A DNA stretch of 64,000 bases, from assembly GCA_024220505.1 (NCBI GenBank), contig JAKZZE010000001.1, positions 1,860,001 to 1,924,000 on the forward strand, read 5' to 3'. Position 1 is the first letter of the stretch. Each line of letters opens with the position of its first letter. The notes below the pieces were generated by a model. The model had not been told where the DNA came from. It worked only from the letters and a program-made list of their open reading frames with translations, and ran no database searches. The position numbers and the translations under genes were made by a program. Source of the DNA: Rhizopus arrhizus (taxonomy: Eukaryota; Mucoromycota; Mucoromycetes; Mucorales; Rhizopodaceae). Of the stretch, positions 20,645-31,592 are shown one piece after another.

Positions 20645-22819
20645 TTAAGCTTTCGTCAACAGGACAATTACGCTACTGTATGCTTTAGAATCCAAATAAG
20701 GCATTTCCAATCCTTTGCTCATAAGAGAATTTCCTGTTATTTTATCATCAAATACAGGGTCAAAAGGGCTATCTTTCCATATCTGTACTCTATACACGCA
20801 TAGTTTCTTCAAGTGTCTTAACCGGATAGGATGAAGGGACAACCAAAATGGGCTTGATTCTCTGAATGCCAGGACAACTGAGGCGTCTTCAAGTGTTGTT
20901 TGCGTTACTACAGTATATGCTTGATCATCATTTGAAGGAGTTACAAGGAAATCAAGATCACCCAATTGTTGAATGGATCGTATCTTTTTATACAACTCGA
21001 CCCATCCTGCGTACTGTTCCAAATCCGAATCAGACATTGCTCTCAAATTAGATCCGATACCCAGAGCACCCATAAAGGACACATGAAAACGGTAGGAGAT
21101 AGGAAAGTGGCAGTACGGATCATCAGAAGGCATGTCTGTTACCCAGCTGCTCATCAGATTTGGAGGCATCACAAGCGAAGAACCATATTGGATCTTGAGA
21201 CGGGCATCAGGTCTTGTATTATCGCTTGGCCAGCATATATCCGTCAACTTCAAGATGGCCATGTCTGCTCTTCCACCTCCACTGCAGCAAGTTTCAATAC
21301 GCAAATGACTAAATTCCTGTTTGAGGCTACGGATGATATCATAGACACAACGCACATGTGCAAGCCATACCTCTCTACCGCTTGCTTTACTGTTCACTTC
21401 TGACAAGGGTCGATTCATGTCCCATTTGATGTAATCTATACCATTTTCGCTCACCATGGTGCGAATAAGTCCAACAATATAGGAACGCACATCATCTCGA
21501 GTAATATCCAAAACAAGTTGATTTCTTGCAAGATGACGAACACGGTCAGGATAGTGGTATACCCAGTCGGGGTGTTGTCGATACAAGTCTGAATCAGGAT
21601 TTACCATCTCTGGTTCAAACCACAAGCCAAATTTCATACCCAATTCATGACAATAATTGGCCAAGGGTCCTAAACCTTGTGGAAACTTTGACTTGTCTGG
21701 ATACCAATCTCCAAGGCCAGCATTGTCTGACTTTCGTCCTTTGAACCAACCATCATCCACCACAAAGAGCTCAGCGCCCAAATTAGCTGCCATCTTTGCC
21801 AACTCCAATTGATTATCCATGTTGACATCAAATCCACACGCCTCCCAACCATTGAATAGCACAGGTGAGATTTGATCGAGGCAGTCATTCTCTCTGCTGC
21901 TTTGTATATGACGTGTCAGTCGTTTTCGAGCACCTGATAAGCCTTCATCAGAATATCCAGCAACAAACTCGGGAAGAACGTGTTCCTGCCCTTGAGATTG
22001 TATAATGTTGAAATCACGATCATGATAACCACCAATGATCCTCACCTTGCCTTCAATATCTGTCGTGATTTCTATAGACCAGTTACCACTCCAAGCCAGG
22101 GTTCCAAAATAGACTTCACAGTCTCCATATTCACCGTCCTTGTTTTGATCCTTGATGGCAAAATAAGGATAGGCTTGGGCTGATGGCATGCCGCGCTTCG
22201 ACTGCAGTACTTGAGATGTGCCTGGCCGGAGTGAGTGCTTCTGAACTTGAGTTTCGCATGACCAGGCACCAGCAAGTGTAATCAATTCTCGATTGCAACC
22301 GTGAGCAGGCGGGCCCAGATGCCAGGCACCTGTTTGCGCTTTACGAAGGACGATATCGTCTGCCATGGAATCATCCAGCTTTAAACTTGCACCACGGATA
22401 ATCAAATCGTTTTCTATGTCAAGCTTGTAGGTCAACTCGACCGTAAAATTCTTGTGTACTCTGTCATTCAATACCACAAGTAGTTCATCTGCCTTTTTGA
22501 CTTGGCCATAATTAAATACTAGATCCAATTCCCGTGTGCCATTGGAAAATTCGACTCGTAAGACATCAGAGCCATATCTTAGGCCACCAAAGACAGGGAA
22601 CTCTTCACGAGCTGGAGTAAGGCTTGTGTCATGAGAGTCTTGCTGCTCTTGTAATGTTTCTGGTAACTTGACATCCTGTATCGTAGCCAAACGAGGTCCC
22701 CAATGGAAATTAAGTACTAAGTCGTCAACGACACCAATAACATAAGTTGAGTTGTTTGTTACAAGATACCATAGGTTTTTTGTTGGGTGTTGAGAAATAC
22801 CAATTTGAAGTAGTTTCAT
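20645..22819 (-). CDS. Alpha-galactosidase, glycoside hydrolase family 36
   Basis: Intronless, 724 residues from the ATG at 22819. The frame runs on upstream to 22888 but has no ATG there. GH36 features in order are an N-terminal beta-sandwich region, LFVVDDGWF near 352, GLWFEPEMVNPDSDLY near 398, and IDYIKWDMNRP with the predicted nucleophile Asp467. These are followed by ETCCSGGGRADM near 509 and WPSDNT with the predicted acid/base Asp533. It should hydrolyse alpha-1,6-galactosides such as melibiose and raffinose. No signal peptide is seen, so it is probably intracellular and needs imported oligosaccharides. It is longer than any other uninterrupted coding gene here except the main Tra1 exon. 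Length and motifs are like bacterial and AglC-type enzymes. Confidence 0.93.
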   Translation of the reverse strand: MKLLQIGISQHPTKNLWYLVTNNSTYVIGVVDDLVLNFHWGPRLATIQDVKLPETLQEQQDSHDTSLTPAREEFPVFGGLRYGSDVLRVEFSNGTRELDLVFNYGQVKKADELLVVLNDRVHKNFTVELTYKLDIENDLIIRGASLKLDDSMADDIVLRKAQTGAWHLGPPAHGCNRELITLAGAWSCETQVQKHSLRPGTSQVLQSKRGMPSAQAYPYFAIKDQNKDGEYGDCEVYFGTLAWSGNWSIEITTDIEGKVRIIGGYHDRDFNIIQSQGQEHVLPEFVAGYSDEGLSGARKRLTRHIQSSRENDCLDQISPVLFNGWEACGFDVNMDNQLELAKMAANLGAELFVVDDGWFKGRKSDNAGLGDWYPDKSKFPQGLGPLANYCHELGMKFGLWFEPEMVNPDSDLYRQHPDWVYHYPDRVRHLARNQLVLDITRDDVRSYIVGLIRTMVSENGIDYIKWDMNRPLSEVNSKASGREVWLAHVRCVYDIIRSLKQEFSHLRIETCCSGGGRADMAILKLTDICWPSDNTRPDARLKIQYGSSLVMPPNLMSSWVTDMPSDDPYCHFPISYRFHVSFMGALGIGSNLRAMSDSDLEQYAGWVELYKKIRSIQQLGDLDFLVTPSNDDQAYTVVTQTTLEDASVVLAFRESSPFWLSLHPIRLRHLKKLCVYRVQIWKDSPFDPVFDDKITGNSLMSKGLEMPYLDSKAYSSVIVLLTKA

Positions 22820-23641
22820 TATTGCAGAAAAAAAAGGGAGAAGGGGGATTATGCAACCGGTTCTTTTAAGTACTTTTTTGTAACACAAACATATTAGTTT
22901 TCTTTTTTAAATTCACAGTCAAAACATAGAATCATGTGTTCAATTGCATTGTCGTGTTCTGTGTTTAAATTTTCTTTTTTAAATATGTATGCTTTGAATG
23001 GTAACTTTATAAGAACTGATTGTTTTATAAAACTTGTCAATATTAAAGAGTGGAAGACACACAGACCAGACGATGTGTGTCTTTTTGAAAATTTTGGACG
23101 TAATCCCAATATTGTTATATTATTTTGTTGCATCTCAGTTGGTAAAGTGGGATCATAGCACAAGAGAAGTCATCAATGTGCTCTTCACATTTAGAACATG
23201 CTAAGAAAAGCGATATGGTTATACGCATAATAAAATGGAACCGGATTTTAAAATAAATAGTAACCCTTATTCATCATTTTACAACACCGAATATAATCTT
23301 TCTGTAGGATCTGATTAAGCTATATTGAACATACAACAAAATAAAAGTGTGTTTGATAATAAAAAATTACAGGATTCAAGCTATTAGATTAGCTGGTGTG
23401 AGGTCAAGGATGAGCTCTACCTATGCCGTTATCATCACAAGGAGGGTCATGCTAAGATTAAATGTTCTCGTACGATATGCTGCTCTTGTCATCAGCATGG
23501 ACATCAACCATTTGTGTGTCCACATTGAAATACTCCTGTGAACACTAAAAAAAAGTATAGAAATTCCTATTAAAACAATCACTCTTTTTTCATTGATAGC
23601 TCTGGATAGATCAACAATAATCAAGATTTTGACGATTCTGA

Positions 23642-23683
<42 letters not shown>

Positions 23684-24305
23684 CTACTTTAGATACAATC
23701 GAAAAGAAAGTTATTGACTCAGGTACGAACTGTATAGTACAGGGTACTCTATCACGAGATTTCTATAATGGTCTACATGCACAAAAAAACAAAGGGTATC
23801 TTCTTCCCAATGTCGTCCCTGCCTAGGACATATATATTTCCTTGATCGATTTCTAGTCTTTTGCCGCCGTAAACTCTGTGTTTTATTACCTTCAGCAACC
23901 ACATTTTGATTCAAAATCGAATCCTGAAAACGTTTTACAAGTTCCTTCTTTATTCCAGTTTCCTAATGCACTTTCTTTTTCCAGATTTACCCTATTTTCT
24001 TTCAGTATTGTCCACCTCTCGGTAATATATGTGGTATTTCTACTAACAATTCTTCAAAGTGCCCTTTTTCAGCAAGCTATAATTCTACCGAAAATTATCT
24101 CTCAACTATCTGTGCTGACATATAAACATTTTTCTGATTGATTCATTAAGCTCACTCATTCATGCTCTAAGCTAGTAATAATAACCCCCTCCCCTTTTTC
24201 AAAACTTATAACAATATAATCAAGTCTCTTCATTTCTGCAAAGTATGACCCAAATTAGTTTTTTTTAGAAAAAACTAAAACTTATTTTACAAAAAATAAA
24301 ACGAT
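22820..24305. other. Intergenic with retroelement debris
   Basis: Upstream of the alpha-galactosidase gene and downstream of FIG4. It holds a CCHC zinc-knuckle fragment (listed separately), an A34 run at 23646-23679, and short open stretches at 22934-23158 and 23690-24140 that show no family I know. Confidence 0.4.
23424..23528 (+). pseudogene. Retroelement gag/ORF1-like double zinc-knuckle fragment
   Basis: Read from 23424, the frame gives two adjacent knuckles and then a stop. The first, CRYHHKEGHAKIKC, fits CX2CX4HX4C except that His replaces the second Cys. The second, CCSCHQHGHQPFVC, fits exactly, with Gly before His as usual. Such paired CCHC knuckles are typical of gag or LINE ORF1 proteins. 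The flanking frame has stops, so this is a relic. A CNBP-like cellular gene is the alternative but would be intact. Confidence 0.5.
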
Positions 24306-27300
24306 TTATGATAAATTGCTTCCATTGGGTTGTCTTCCTAGTTGGTGTTGGGATGGGTATTTTCCACTTCTTAAATAGTTAGCATATCCTTCATATCTCT
24401 TTCTAGCATTTCCACTCCATTCTCGAGTGATTTGAATGGATGCGGCTCTTCTGGGTATATCAACATATGTATTATAAACTTGTTCATCTATGCCAGATGT
24501 CTTTAGCGCTGTTCTATGTTCACTCAATACATTTTTTTGAACATAGTTTTGGTATTGTTGGTATTCAGGGAAGCTTTCAAAATTAGCATGATTCACTTGA
24601 TTGCCGTAATTCACTGTCAACTTTTCGATATTTTTAAATTGTTGAGCATATCTATTGAATACAAGCACACACACATATATCAACGCTTTAAGTATTTTTT
24701 GCATCTTCAAATCTATCTCTTTTACCTTTTATACTCTTTTAATTCACTGTGTGTAATACTTGGCTCTAGACTTCTTTGAACCATTCCTTCAATTGCCCAA
24801 GCAGGCAGCTTTTCTTTTTCATTCTTTTTCTCTTCATCAATAATCGTCTTTTCTTCTGTAAGAGCCTTGTTGCTGGATGTATGTTTGCTCTTGCCTATTG
24901 ATCTAACAGTAAATGGGCTCATTTCTAAAGCTTCTGCTTGTGTTAATCTAGTCCTTGTTAGCTAATCAACATCAAAGATCGTTTGTGTATATACTTTACT
25001 CTTTTGATTCACTTGAATTTGAGGCAAGTTTAAGTGGTCTATATTTCAGTGTACCGTTCATGTTATAGGTAAATAACTTTTCTAAACTTGTATATTCTTT
25101 GTGATTGTAATATTCCACCCAGTAGCCCTGATAGAGGTCACTCTCATCAGGATTGATAGCTGGCTTCCTGAATTCAACTGGTATTGTAAACAATTCTGGA
25201 TCTTGCTCAGAGCATTGCTTCTTAAGTACTTCCTTATTGTACCAATTACGATAGCTATATGTATATAAAATTGAGAACACGAAATAAACAGTTCCATAAT
25301 ATTAGTTTACTCTCGACGAGATGCTTTTTTTAATGGATGCTGGTTATGTAAATGATAATCTGAGCTCAACTCCCAAAGCATTGGTTGACCATCTTTTGTC
25401 ACAAAGTTTCCAAGAAATAAATTGATAGCATCTTGTTTATCAGCATCTAGTTAAAAAAAAAAAAAAAAAAAAAAAAAGCACCATATTAGCCATATCCACT
25501 TGTATGACTGAGAACATTTTTACCAGAAAATGCATTGGCGTAATATCTTCGAATAGATTCAATCATGTCCCTAGGATGACTTGTCCACTGGTTGATTTTT
25601 CTATATGTTTCCATTGTGTTTACTAAATGCGAGCCACCATATTGAAGGGCAATAGTATCGCCATGATCATGAAACATTTCTGTAAATATATTAACTGCAT
25701 CTGAATCGAAATCAATCTTTGGCGATGCAATAATCCCTAACGCATACAGCTGGTAACCTAATGCACATTTTCCCATCAAGAATTGTGCAGCATTTGTTCT
25801 ATCTAAACAATCAATACAGTTTGTACGTAGCACACCGTTTTGCTTGTATATTTTCTTTCTAAAAAAAAATAAGTTCTACAAATGATAGATTGATGATTTC
25901 TTTTATTTTTTTTTACTGTTTGTTATCAGAATCTATTCCACTTCTAAAAAAGCCAGTAGATTCCATAACTTCCTCAGCTATTTTTTCTAGGTATCCAATA
26001 ACGTCTTGATCATGACTGAAATGATTTTGATTAGAAAAAGTAATGCTAATCTATACTTTGTACCTTTTTGAGGCTCTTGACATATCCCATGCGATATATC
26101 TTATTTGTTTATCTTTTGGTAAAAATTGATTGAGATAGGCTATTGCTTCTGCAAACTCTTTTCCAAGGATTGATTCACGCTTTGTTTTCTCTTTTTGCTT
26201 TTTAAGCAAAACATTATGTGTCAGATTTATTTCCGTCATATTTTATTCTTACTTACTTTGATTAGGTTTAAAACAATACATGGCATACCATATCGCTGGA
26301 AAAGATTGTCAAAATGTAATGCGGCAGCTGAGAAAAATGGATCAACCACGTTCACTATAGGAAAAAAGTGTAAGAAAGAATATGAAATGCTTTGTTTGTT
26401 ATTTGATATTTGCGCTCAATTGGAGGTTTAGGTGACATATTTGTGGTGTCTTGAGACCAAATAAGAGGGATGGAACCTCTATGCTGGACATACGATGTAT
26501 AGCGAGTGTTTCCAAAAAGACAGTCAGTTGAATGAAACGACGTCGTGGCCATATCTGTCACAATTTGCTCTGTTTCTACATCATTTGCTACAAATCCCTA
26601 ATACACGAAAATCAGCTTACCTACTATTTATTTGATTTTTTTCCACGTTACCTTATCGTTCACACCGCGCTTTAAAAATCGAGCGCCAGCAAAATACCTT
26701 GATCTTCTAGCAATCAACGTCACCAACACATTTCTTCCAAACACAGATATTTCTATGAATAAAAAACTGTGAGTAAGCTTGAATGAGCTTATTTATTCAT
26801 CTATTTACTTGCTTGATCTACGAAACCATAAATAAGAGGTAATATCCAACCTGATCGACTATTTAAATTTTTGAATCCAGAACTCAACAGATAATGATTC
26901 CAGACAAACATATCGTTATGTAATAGTTCTTTTGATTTGTTATCTCCATTCGGATCAAAAGGTGGCTGTGTTAAATTATTTTGAAGTGAATTTGTGAGAT
27001 CATAGGTATATGAAAAATAGAAATTCTTTGCTAAATCAATATTTTGAAAGGTTGTGATATATCTTGCTTCATCTGAATTCTTGTCTAACTTCACTTGAGG
27101 TCCAATAGGTACAAGTCGAGTCTTGTCAATATGATAAACATAATGTCCTCCCAAGACAGCTACTTGCCTTCTCTTGGTAATAAAGATCATGTACCATCCT
27201 TGCGTAAACCTGATAAAACCAACAATACCATATATTTCCATAGGTGAAAGCTGTAAACCTCCAACTGACAAGTTTCCATCCTCAATCATTTTCAAAAGCC

Positions 27301-27727
27301 TCGTTTTCTCTTGTTCAGTATAAAGAACGTCATCTTCAATGACGATTAGTTCATTAGGATTCGTTCTGTGAATCTGTAACACCCGATAACGTTGTCTTGC
27401 TTGATTAGTGCCAATAATATAATACCTCTGCATAAAATAAACAGGTCATTAAATCATAAAGTGTTTCCCTCTTTTTTTCAAGCTAAAAAAAGGTTCACTT
27501 ACAGTTTTTGTCTCATATAACTGAAAGGAGCTCAACACGAATCTTGGATGTGCCCATTTAAGAGTTGACTTCTTTACTGGCTCTCCTTGTGGTAAATCTT
27601 GAGATGAAGACTCTAATACGTCTTCTTTTTTGTAGCTTAAATAACTATCAGCTAAATAATTTTCTGTTAAACAGTTGGGATCATTAGATAATATTTGAGC
27701 ATCTTGGCTCATTGGAAAAAATGACAT
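24306..27727 (-). CDS. FIG4: Polyphosphoinositide phosphatase FIG4 (SAC domain)
   Basis: Twelve exons: 27727-27503, 27427-26809, 26752-26652, 26597-26414, 26354-26257, 26197-26064, 26015-25917, 25858-25524, 25446-25311, 25254-25000, 24953-24726 and 24651-24306. All phases agree and give 919 residues, close to human FIG4 (907). Family blocks seen are [52 protein letters not shown], and the SAC catalytic [12 protein letters not shown] with Cys501 and Arg507 of CX5[21 protein letters not shown] comes after it, and [11 protein letters not shown] follows. FIG4 removes the 5-phosphate of PI(3,5)P2 on vacuolar/late-endosomal membranes in a complex with Fab1/PIKfyve and Vac14. The intron between exons 4 and 5 must start with GC instead of GT. 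Confidence 0.93.
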
Positions 27728-27879
27728 TTTAAAGAGTTGAGACACAAAGAGGGAGGGGCGTTTTTAAAAAATCCAATCAAGAGAAATTATATCTTATTGT
27801 TTACTCATTTATTTATTTTTTAAAAAAAAGACCAAACTACAAGCTTAAAAAGTTTACTTCTCTTTTCATTCACCCTTCT

Positions 27880-28981
27880 TTATTTTGCTTCCTCGGCCTC
27901 TTCAGCCTTAGCTTCAGGCTTGTCAGAATCTATATCAGTTTAGTTAGCTACATTTAATGAAAAATATGAATTTTCTTGACTTTACCGTCCTGCAAGTCGG
28001 AAGTCCATAATGTCAAGTTATCTCTCAACAATTGCATAATGAGTGTAGAATCCTTGTATGATTCTTCCGAGAGGGTATCAAGTTCTGCAATAGCATCGTC
28101 GAAAGCTTGTTTGGCCAAGTGACAAGCACGATCAGGAGAGTTGAGAATTTCATAATAGAAAACAGAAAAGTTCAAGGCCAAACCCAAACGAATAGGGTGA
28201 GTGGGTGCTAATTCGGTTTGAGCAACATCAGTAGCGCTCTTGTAAGCTTCGTGTGCTTCAGTGGCAGCATCTTTACGAGCATCACCAGTCAAGAATTCAG
28301 CAAGGTAACGATAATAGTCACCCTTCATCTTGTAGTAAAAGACCTTGGATTCACCACCTTCAGCAGCAGGGATCAAGCTTTCAGACAAAACAGCCAAAAT
28401 ATCCTTACAAACATCTTGGAGTTCGGTTTCAATCTTTTGGCGATAGGCCTTAATCTTTTCAACTTGGGTGCTGTTACCCTTGCTTTCTTCCTTTTGCTCA
28501 ATAGAAGAAACAATTCTCCAAGAAGCACGACGAGAACCAATAACATTCTTGTAAGCAACAGACAAAAGGTTACGTTCTTCAACACTCAATTCAGCACCCA
28601 TCTTGGTAAAAAAAAAAAAGATGAGTTTTTGTTACAAGTTTAGGATGTCATTTTTCATTTTTACCTTGGCGACTTCCTTTGTGAATTGCACCATTTCTAT
28701 TTTTTATTCATATTAACACAAGGTTATGCTGGAGGTTAATGTTGCTTACCATCATAACGCTCGGCTTGTTCGGCGAGCTTGGCCATGTAAACATTATTAT
28801 CGCGTTCCTAGAGATGAAGAAACAATAAATAAAAAGTTTTTTTTTTTACATAATCAAGTAATCAAGTAAAGGTCTTTTTTTGCCGAATAATTTTTTTCAA
28901 TAAACAAGGCAATCATAAAAGAAACAATAAAAAGACGGTTACAAAGTAAATATAGGAAAAAAAAATACTTACAGCAGACAT
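27880..28981 (-). CDS. 14-3-3 protein
   Basis: Five exons (28981-28973, 28807-28750, 28696-28665, 28601-27986, 27929-27880) give 254 residues. Exon 1 has only nine coding bases (MSA). The two family signatures are exact: [11 protein letters not shown] and [20 protein letters not shown]. The phosphopeptide-pocket pattern ([24 protein letters not shown]) is also complete. The acidic C-terminal tail is [15 protein letters not shown]. The protein binds phosphoserine/threonine clients in the cytosol and is usually highly expressed. A GATGAC-TTC-GTCATC inverted repeat sits about 90 bases upstream of the ATG (near 29068). Confidence 0.96.
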
Positions 28982-31465
28982 TTTTCTAATTGCAAAAAGA
29001 AAAGATTAAACTGTAGTTTTTTTTCCTTTTTTTTTCATTTAATTTTTTGGGTGTTCATAAAAAATTGATGACTTCGTCATCGACAAATTATAATACCGCC
29101 AATAAAAAGTTTACTGTTTTGAAGAAACAATTCATGAACTAAAGTTATATAAATACATAAGACATCACTCAGACCATTGGATTTTTTGGTCTGAAATGTT
29201 ATTGGTTTGTCTGATTGGTGCATCTCGATCTTAAAAAGAAAAGGATAAAGATGAAACAAGAACAATTTGCTGTGGAAACGCGTAGAAAGAATCTGTGTAA
29301 CATGTGGTTGATCTGACATCTCACTTCTGCAGTCAGGTGCTTCGTGGTCGTGTTTTGGCTTAGCTTGGTGCAAATTGAATACTTTTCAGCAAAGTCACAT
29401 ATTCATTCACTTTTCTATATAAATATTATCGAAGTAAATTTATTCTTTTCTTTCTATTTCATTGTCTTTCTTCATCATCTAATGTATTACTAGTGTCTGC
29501 CATCTAATTTGTCCTGATAAAGCATGCTGCATAATATAAAGTAGTCTATGAAAGAACACCTTACTGTATGGAATCTATGTTCTTTATAAGCCTTTCAAAC
29601 ACAGTATTGACTGCTTTATCTTCAGAAACATACCGACTTCCAGTCTTAAAGTATTCATCGCATTTGATCATTCATCTTATCCTTGTTTATCCTTTTAATT
29701 GTCATTTTGTACTTAGCATAGTCCAAACCACTCAAATTATGCTATTAATAACCAAATTTTATCATTCAGGACTTTTATCTCAACCCTTAGCTCCTCTTTT
29801 TCAACCTAATGGATGGCAATCGTTGGCTATTGATGTTCTACTATTCTATATCTGAGCATAATCAACAACACTGTACTTTTCAAATAACCAACTCAGTAAG
29901 CTCTAATTTGCATGCCTTTTTACTTTATATTCTGGGCTATTTTGTATTGTTTTTGTACTAACTTCTGATAGTAGTAAACATGGACTGGCATTTAGTATAT
30001 CGATCTCTATGCCTTCCATAAATTTTCTTAGGTATCCACTGGTTACTTTGGGCTGCATACTTTAACCTGCCAATGCCGAATGCATGTCCAAGAAGAATAA
30101 CAAGCAACTACTATTATTTACAGCATGCAATTCAGGAGATCCTCTGGTCTTAGAACAGCGACAATTTGTTATTAATATGAATTTGATACCTCACTGTCCA
30201 TCCCTTTCCATCCAGTAGAATTATGCAATAAAAAGTTAGCAGATATGAAGACCAGGATGAAGATGACAACGAAGTTACCATTGTATTATTCCAAAAAAAG
30301 AACGATTTACCTTGTCAAAACCTCTCCAAACGTTTATAAAGAGTTTAAGTCTATACAAAGATAAAAGACGTATACCTGTCTTGCATCAGATAATGTAAAT
30401 TGCATATTAAGTGGGTAACGCATTAAATTTTATTACGATTAATAGCCTTGCCCTAGTATGGAGTAAGGGTATCAAAAGCTATTCAATACTTTATGTATTA
30501 GATTGAAAAGGAGTAGGAAATTATCAACGATTAACAACATGGATTACTGTAAATCCTACAAAAATAAATCACAATTGGTAAACTCTACTTTCTGGAAATG
30601 GCGTACATTCTTTCACTATCTACCCAATGACCATCAGAAATAACCAAGCTGTCAGCAAAATTGAGTATATGTCGATTTGTCGCATTTTTACAAACTTTAT
30701 AATACAATATATACAAAAAAGCGACAAGTAAACACGAAATTTATTCCTGAAAATAGTGTACTTGTGACAAATTTAGGCAATTTCACATTCAAATGTACAA
30801 AAAAATAGTGCTGCAATCAGGCATAGTTTATATAAAACTATATCATACGAATCATGGATGAATTTATTATTAAATAGTATTTTTTTTTTAAAATTTTTTT
30901 TTTTCAACTATGCATCGTTGCATTAGCTCTTAGATTAATACAGTCAGATTGTTCTTCTAGTGATACCTTGTTTAATTCCTTAAATATATATTTTACCAAA
31001 AAAAAAAAAAAAAAAAAAAAAAAGCATCTGTTGAAGGAAATAATAGAGTAATTGAAGATTCCAAGAATGCTTTGCTAAGAATGTCAATAAATCTGTTGCT
31101 TGATTTATTTTTATTTTCTCATAAAAGAAAGTTTTTTTTTTTTCTTGTTCAAAAGTTAATTTTTTTTTAAAATAAACTATATAATTTATCCTCCCTGGTT
31201 TCATGATGCCAAAATACTTAATCTTAATGTATTGATTGTCTACAGTTTGGCCTAATGTCAAAATATGATGAACAATAATAGAATCATTAAAATACTTGGT
31301 GTGCTCACTGAATTTGCAGCCGTGATCACAAACGGATAAAATAGGAAGCTTAATTTAACGGAAAAACAAATTAGAAAAATTTTATACTGAACTTGACTGC
31401 TTTTTGAGGAGCAAAAAAATTATAAAAAGGCAGCCTATTTTCGAGTATTTTTTTGTTCTTTGTAC
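28982..31465. other. Long intergenic stretch without recognised protein genes
   Basis: About 2.5 kb between the 14-3-3 gene and the U5 snRNA. Open stretches such as 29568-29855 and 30980-31261 show no family likeness and have T/A-run composition. The right end carries TATAAAAAGG at 31421-31430, 35-45 bases before the U5 RNA. Confidence 0.45.
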
Positions 31466-31592
31466 TTCTGTCTTGTGCTCAGGTCGGATAAATCTTTCGC
31501 CTTTTACTAAAGATTTCCGTGGATGCGGGACACTAAGGAAGTTTACCCTAATTTTTTGGTAGCTCCATCATCTTTTTGATGAAGGGAGTATC
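31466..31592 (+). ncRNA. U5 spliceosomal snRNA
   Basis: The invariant U5 loop 1 is present: CGCCTTTTACTAA at about 31498-31510 is flanked by an AAATCTTT / AAAGATTT stem. The internal loop reads TTCCGTGG on its 3' side, as in U5 of animals and fungi. A lower stem pairs TGTCTTGT (31468-31475) with GCGGGACA (31525-31532). A Sm site AATTTTTTGG is at 31550-31559. The 3' hairpin CTCCATCATC / GATGAAGGGAG follows, closing near 31590. U5 loop 1 aligns the two exons in the spliceosome. TATAAAAAGG lies about 40 bases upstream. The exact 5' and 3' ends are estimates within about 5 bases. Confidence 0.92.

Noticed and set aside
22820..22888. Upstream extension of the alpha-galactosidase reading frame
   Set aside because: It has no ATG, only a TTG, and the extra residues match nothing in GH36; the ATG at 22819 is used.
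23131..23200. CTCAGTTGGTAAAG, resembling the D-arm/A-box of a tRNA gene
   Set aside because: No B-box, no T-arm and no acceptor stem pairing follows within 90 bases; at most a relic.
29568..29855. 95-codon hydrophobic open frame
   Set aside because: Leu/Ser/Phe composition follows the AT-rich base composition, and there is no family likeness.
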